DNA of 64,000 nt. Origin: Lunularia cruciata (taxonomy: Eukaryota; Streptophyta; Marchantiopsida; Lunulariales; Lunulariaceae). The notes beneath the pieces were generated by a model. That model did no database searches. It saw only the letters and a program-made list of their open reading frames with translations, and was not told the DNA's origin. This document shows positions 59,660-64,000 of this stretch, piece by piece; position 1 is the first letter of the stretch, and each line of letters opens with the position of its first letter. The stretch is taken from assembly GCA_948567375.1 (NCBI GenBank), contig OX419762.1:54789034-54853033 (forward strand). The letters run 5' to 3'. The position numbers were made by a program, and so were the translations under genes.

Positions 59660-61802
59660 AAGCTCTAAACTCAACACTCTGCTTTATCTATCTTAAAAAA
59701 TTTGGAATACAAAACAACATAACACTACAAATGCCTCCTTTAAATAATAGAGCAATCAATAGTTGCTAACAACTATAACATTCTACAACAAGTCTACCAA
59801 CCTATAGATCCAAAATCACAATGCACCTCTTCATATCTGCCTCTTCAAATCTCAAAACTATTCTTACTCCGATTCAATATCAACTCTTCTTTGGCTTTTA
59901 AACCCAATGGTCTTCCTATCACTTTTCCTTCTTTGGGTCTATCTAATTTTACTGATTCCTTTGTTATCTCTACTATCTCTTCACTACAAACTACAATTGC
60001 ACTAGTGCGTAACTTATCTAACTCTTTATCTCCCAACCCACTATTCTCTTATGTCTTAGATAACTGATCCAAAGATACCAGCACTGCTACTTCTACAACT
60101 TCAGACTTCTTCTCCTCCTTCACACTACTCCTAAGTCTCTCTTACTCTGAGTTCACTCAATCTAATTTAGGACTTACACTGTCTCCTGCCCCAATTATCT
60201 TCCTATCTAATTGCTCTCTCAAACAAATCAACAGAGTATTCATATCTACATCTGTTGCTCTCCTCTTCTGAGTTTCCTACACAAGCAATTTCAATTCTTG
60301 CAATCTTGCTTCCTCCAATCTTCCTTCAGATTTTGTGCTTAACATTGCCCAACAACTTCTCTTATTGACTTTGATATATTCACCATATATACTCTGCCTT
60401 CAACTCTTCTTTGTACATCTTCAATTCGTTTTTGTACTCAGCTGCAAGCATCTTCTTCTCTTTGACATACTAAGCACTCTATGTCTCAGCACTCCTAACC
60501 AAGCCTCACAATCTTTCCTCCTCTTGGTGTCAGAATGCCAACTCCCTCCACCATGCTTGATCTTTCCCTGCCACACTCTTCTTCAAGCTCTCTACCTCCT
60601 ACTCCATCATAGTTGCCATCACCTTCACATGAATACTTTTGATGCAAACTTCATTGACCTCCTCTTTCATCTTTGCCAGCAACACCATCTGCTCTTTCAA
60701 CTCTTTGGCTTGCATGTGCATCTCTCTTCCACACTTCTCAAAGCTCTCTTGCAAGTTCTCTAAAGTCTTCTTCTTCAAGATTGCATCCACCTGAAGTTCC
60801 TGAGCTTCTTCTTCTCTTTGAGTTACACTCTCCTTCAATGTCTTCACTTCATCCACCATATACTTTACCACCTGCAACTCATTCATACAATATTGCGGGA
60901 TTACTTTCTTATGTGTATTTAGCAAATCCGACAATGGAGTCACAATTTGTGTTAAGTATTTTACTCCCTCAAAGCCCTCTTCATTTTTGGTTTTTCTTTC
61001 ATACTTTGCTTTTTCCGCCAGAGCCTACCCCCAAAGCCTTGATCTTTGTTCCTTCAACAATATTGCCTCCAAGCTTTCTTCTTCCTTATAGACCAAGCTT
61101 GGACCTACTAGTTTAGCTGACCTCTTGATTCTTCCTCCCTTTAGGTCTTCCTTCTTTGGCACTTCATCCATCTCCTCCTTGGGCAACTTCAAGGAATGGC
61201 CATCTCCTCCCTCCATACAATCAATCGCCACATGGAACGCCTCATCTTCTTCTACTTCAATTGCTTGCTGAACTTCCTCTTTGCCTTCACTCTCACTTTT
61301 GATTCCTCACTTTGTAATGTAAGTTCAACTTCTTTGGAGTCTCCTTCTATGGACTTTGTCTCTCCTTTAGACTCTATCTTTGAAGTCTCCTCCTTCACCG
61401 CCTTCTTACCTTGCAGATTGAGTCTTTGGGTCTTGCATTATGGCTAGGACAATGATACTTCTTTGGGCTTAGTCTGCTTCTTTGTCTTCAGGCTTCTTTC
61501 TTCCACCATCTCCATCTGTCTTGTTCTAATGAAGTGATCATCATTGGCTCGCAATTGTAACTTATATTGCTGCTCCTCCTCAGAAGAAGTGTGTTGCAAA
61601 CAGTGCAAAGTAATGTGGAGGCAAATTGGTTCTCCAATTGCCGATCACTACCTGTTTTTTGGTGAAAGCACTTTGCCTAGTTCACTTTCACTCCTACAAA
61701 CAATTGGTGATAGAAGACTACTTGCTAAATGTTCAAGTATGTTGTTCTTTTGGATTTGAACATAGCCATGATTGCTCCCACAATGCTCCGCTTGATTGGA
61801 TC
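59660..61802 (-). mobile_element. C4: middle part (rest of 3' block and ORF)
   Basis: The 3' block ends at 59825 (CAATGCA). The ORF, read leftwards, covers tail, coiled coil and part of the globular domain. It is interrupted at 61802 by the solo LTR A5 (GATC duplication) and resumes at 62490. Confidence 0.75.
59845..61802 (-). pseudogene. C-family protein (C4 copy), main part
   Basis: From right to left: RSIVGAIMAMFKSKRTTY (61799-61735), the VKVN.AKCFH region (61690-61640), a Lys/Glu-rich linker (61025-61231 open frame), the coiled coil (60943-60599: VKYMVDEVKTLKESVTQREEEAQEL and LQESFEKCGREMHMQAKELKEQM), and the tail ending near 59845. The order is the same as in C1 and C3. Numerous frame changes are present. 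The sequence at 60599-60943 aligns with C1 2640-2950. Confidence 0.55.
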
Positions 61803-62485
61803 TATAAGCCGGCCTGTCTCTCACTCAAGATGAACCTCTGATGGCTATTATGGTAGCGCACCATGGACTAAGAAGGCAAGGAACCCCAACTCTATCAAAC
61901 TCTTCCAAGGCTAATACTCCAAGACTCAAGACATTGCTCACTAGAGAACTCAATGAGAGAGAGATTGTTGCAAATGAAAGGATGATGAGTACCTCCTCAC
62001 CTCTTGTTTATATACTTGTGAAATAGTTACATACCAAAGTAACTAATTATAGTAGTAACTCAAGTTACTAGACTAAAAGTCAAGTAAAGTCAAAAAGTAG
62101 AAAGGAATATCCATTCACATGGGCATATTCCACTAGCATGTGATTGACCCAACCACTAAGTCAAGGATTCCTTCACATGGGCTTTCCTTGGACTATAGAA
62201 GAATCTAAAACAAAAAGGCTTGTGGCCCCAAGAGTTCTCAACTCTTTCCTCAAAGCCAAACACCTAGGAATAATACCAAGTCAACACACTAGAATCCAAA
62301 ATAGTGGTGATCATCCTTTACACTTCTCTAAAGTAAGGTCCCCTCTATCTTAGCTATGACTAACTTTAGCTAATCATGACTAATGTAGAACCATCCTTTA
62401 TCTCTATATAAATAATATCTCTCAAGTAGTTGTTATACCAAGCTAAATATCACAATACCACACACATACACAAATGGGTGTTACA
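61803..62485 (-). repeat. A5: solo LTR of family A
   Basis: A 683-bp LTR without internal sequence, flanked by GATC (61799-61802 and 62486-62489). Its first bases are TATAAGCC instead of TGTGAGCC (two G-to-A changes). It was probably formed by LTR-LTR recombination. Removing it restores the C4 reading SYQDPIKRSIVG. Confidence 0.9.
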
Positions 62486-62489
62486 GATC

Positions 62490-62693
62490 CTGATAGGACT
62501 CCACTTTGTAGTCATTGTTAGTCCGTGGGGCAAAGAACAAGTTTCTGATTTTTGCGGTCTCATTTCCAACATCACACTTCCAATAGAAGGTGACTCCAAT
62601 TGCCTCTCATGATTCCTTCCCCAATAATAACCTCCAATTTGACTTAGTCCATCAAGCCAGATTTCCTCTCTGCCCCTTGACTTTGAAGCCTTC
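62490..62693 (-). pseudogene. C4: N-terminal part of the ORF after A5
   Basis: Read on the minus strand: RGNLA-like and WRL-like codons, FYWKCDVGNETAKIRNLFFAPRTN and DYKVESYQD, aligning with C1 1500-1690 (FYRKCDAAEETVEIQNSFFAPRTT). It is cut at 62693 by the 3' end of C5. Confidence 0.6.
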
Positions 62694-64000
62694 TATGACA
62701 ACCCGGTAAATATCACTTTTGCAGTAATCAAGTAAGTAAAGTTTGTTCCCGCAAAGATACAATTCAGAATTGGTCAAATACAAAACAAAGTAACATCTTC
62801 AGTTCTTCTTGGTTGTGTCTTCAGTCTCTTAGGTAGAAACCACACCCAAAAGAGAGTAACAAGCTCACAATCTTTACAACTTGTCACAAATTCAGACACC
62901 CATAATCACAACATAACAAATTCTGTCTAAACAAATCTTGATTGTTTTGATTCAGATTCTCCCAAAGACGGCATTTCATTGCAAAACCACTTCACCTCAA
63001 AATTGTATTCCACTCCTCCATTGAAGGCACGACTTCCTTGATCAAAATTGCTTCACATCAACTTTGCACCGCACTTACAAATGCAGAATACTACCAACAC
63101 TACAATTCCTCTCAGATCTGTCAAGGCATTGCTTCGATTGCAATTCACTCAGGATCAAACACAAAGAATGAAGATCAAGGTTGCACAATCCAACATCTAC
63201 CAAGCACATTGACTTGCACTTTGGAATTCTCCACACACTCACAAATCCACACACAAAGTTGACACTCAGAATTAAGCTCAAGCAATGAGCCTGAAATCAG
63301 CACTTTGCTTTATCTATCTTCAAAAATTATGAATACTGAAACAACATAAGACTGCAAATGCCACATTTAAATAGTGAAACAAATGATAGTTACTAAAAAC
63401 TATACCGTTTTCTAACAACTCTTCCTACATGCAGATCCAAAATGACAATGCATCTCTTCATATCTGCCTCTTCAAATCTAAAATTGTTACTACTCCGATC
63501 CGACGTCTATCTTGACTTTGGCTCCCAAACCCGATGATCCCTTGATAATTTCACCATCCTTGGGTCTATCTAATCCTACTCCTAACTCTTCTATTTCAAC
63601 AATTTCTTCACTACAAACTACAATTGAGATCTCAGGTAATCTTTCTAACTCAATATCCCTTGATCCACTCTTCTCTAAAGGTTCAGAGAACAACTCCAAA
63701 GACACCTGTACTCCTACTTCTATGACTTTGGGTCTTTGTACTTCTTGTACTTTACTATGAAGTTTATCTAGCTCTGTTCTAACAAAATATAGTCTAAGGC
63801 ACACATTGTCTCCTACCTCTAACATCTTCCTATCTACATGTTCTTGCAAATGAATTAATAAATTATTCAACTCCGTATCCTTGGCCTTTCTCTTGCACGT
63901 CTCTTGCACCAATAACTTTAGCTCATGCAATCTTGCCTCCTTGAGTTTACCTTCAACTTTTGTGCTCAACATTACCTTGATTTCATTGACTACTCCGTCT
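62694..64000 (-). mobile_element. C5: minus-strand family C element, 3' part
   Basis: It starts TATGACAACCC (one change from TGTGACAACCC). The 3' block runs to 63452 and the ORF continues beyond the window. It inserted into the C4 ORF at 62693. The right target duplication lies outside the window. Confidence 0.75.
63490..64000 (-). CDS. C-family protein (C5 copy), C-terminal part, open to the window end
   Basis: The frame is open from the window edge to the stop at 63490-63492. The first ATG at 63972 is internal, because upstream codons still align with C1 (VVNEIKVMLSTKVEGKLKEARLHELKLLV). It contains KRKAKDTELNNLLIHLQ, VDRKMLEVGDNVCLRL, the conserved VGVQVSLELFSEPLEKSGSRD, and the acidic end VGLDRPKDGEIIKGSSGLGAK. 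It is the only C copy here whose visible part has no stop or shift, so C5 may be the youngest member. Its function is unknown. Confidence 0.6.
   Translation of the reverse strand, partial: DGVVNEIKVMLSTKVEGKLKEARLHELKLLVQETCKRKAKDTELNNLLIHLQEHVDRKMLEVGDNVCLRLYFVRTELDKLHSKVQEVQRPKVIEVGVQVSLELFSEPLEKSGSRDIELERLPEISIVVCSEEIVEIEELGVGLDRPKDGEIIKGSSGLGAKVKIDVGSE

Noticed and set aside
60335-61116. Pro/Leu-rich plus-strand open frames
   Set aside because: Antisense of the Glu/Lys-rich C4 coiled coil.

Overview
This is nuclear DNA of a land plant with a retrotransposon-rich genome. The evidence is one intron-containing plant beta-amylase gene, Ty3/gypsy and Ty1/copia elements of plant type, and a degenerate non-LTR element. 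The species is not identifiable from the sequence. The style of the transposons (gypsy with double zinc knuckles, a C2H2-finger LINE) would fit a non-angiosperm such as a gymnosperm or fern, but that is a weak inference. About 80% of the window is mobile-element DNA. Only one ordinary host gene was recognised.

I use working names for the repeat families. Family A is a Ty3/gypsy element (LTR about 690 bp, TGTAACACCC...GGCTCACA, Asp-tRNA-like primer site, 4-bp target duplications), with an extra zinc-knuckle ORF between the 5' LTR and gag. Copies: A1 (+, 5220-10197, 5'-truncated), A4 (+ fragment, 11012-11955), A2 (-, 39518-47304, complete in structure), A3 (-, 52639-59655, one end deleted), A5 (solo LTR, 61803-62485). 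Family B is a second gypsy lineage with a double zinc-knuckle gag, and its integrase is followed by a PHD finger. Copies: B1 (28.9-33.6 kb, badly decayed), B2 (33.6-39.5 kb plus 47.3-48.9 kb, split by A2), and a PHD fragment at 11967-12191. Family C is an element I cannot assign. It has a single long ORF with an N-terminal globular domain and a long coiled coil, a conserved 760-bp block present only at its 3' end, and no reverse transcriptase. Copies: C1 (+, 739-4490, flanked by a 5-bp duplication), C2 (-, 1-738 and 4491-5219), C6 (+, 10198-11008), C3 (-, 23882-27924), C4 (-, 52049-62693, interrupted), C5 (-, from 62694 past the window end).

Layout: 1-12.2 kb is a nest of C and A copies ending in the orphan PHD fragment. 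12.2-14.05 kb is featureless. 14.06-17.06 kb is a degenerate LINE-type element. 17.96-19.91 kb is the beta-amylase gene with four exons. 19.9-23.9 kb is AT-rich DNA with a 70-bp AT microsatellite. 23.9-27.9 kb is C3. 28.9-48.9 kb is B1 and B2 with A2 nested inside the B2 integrase. 49.2-50.7 kb is a copia relic. 52.0-64 kb is C4 with A3, A5 and C5 inserted in it.

The genes do not form a pathway. The beta-amylase acts in starch breakdown. All other coding sequence is transposon-derived and almost all of it is broken by stops or frameshifts. The most notable observations are the C family, the PHD finger at the end of the B integrase, and the zinc-knuckle leader ORF of A.
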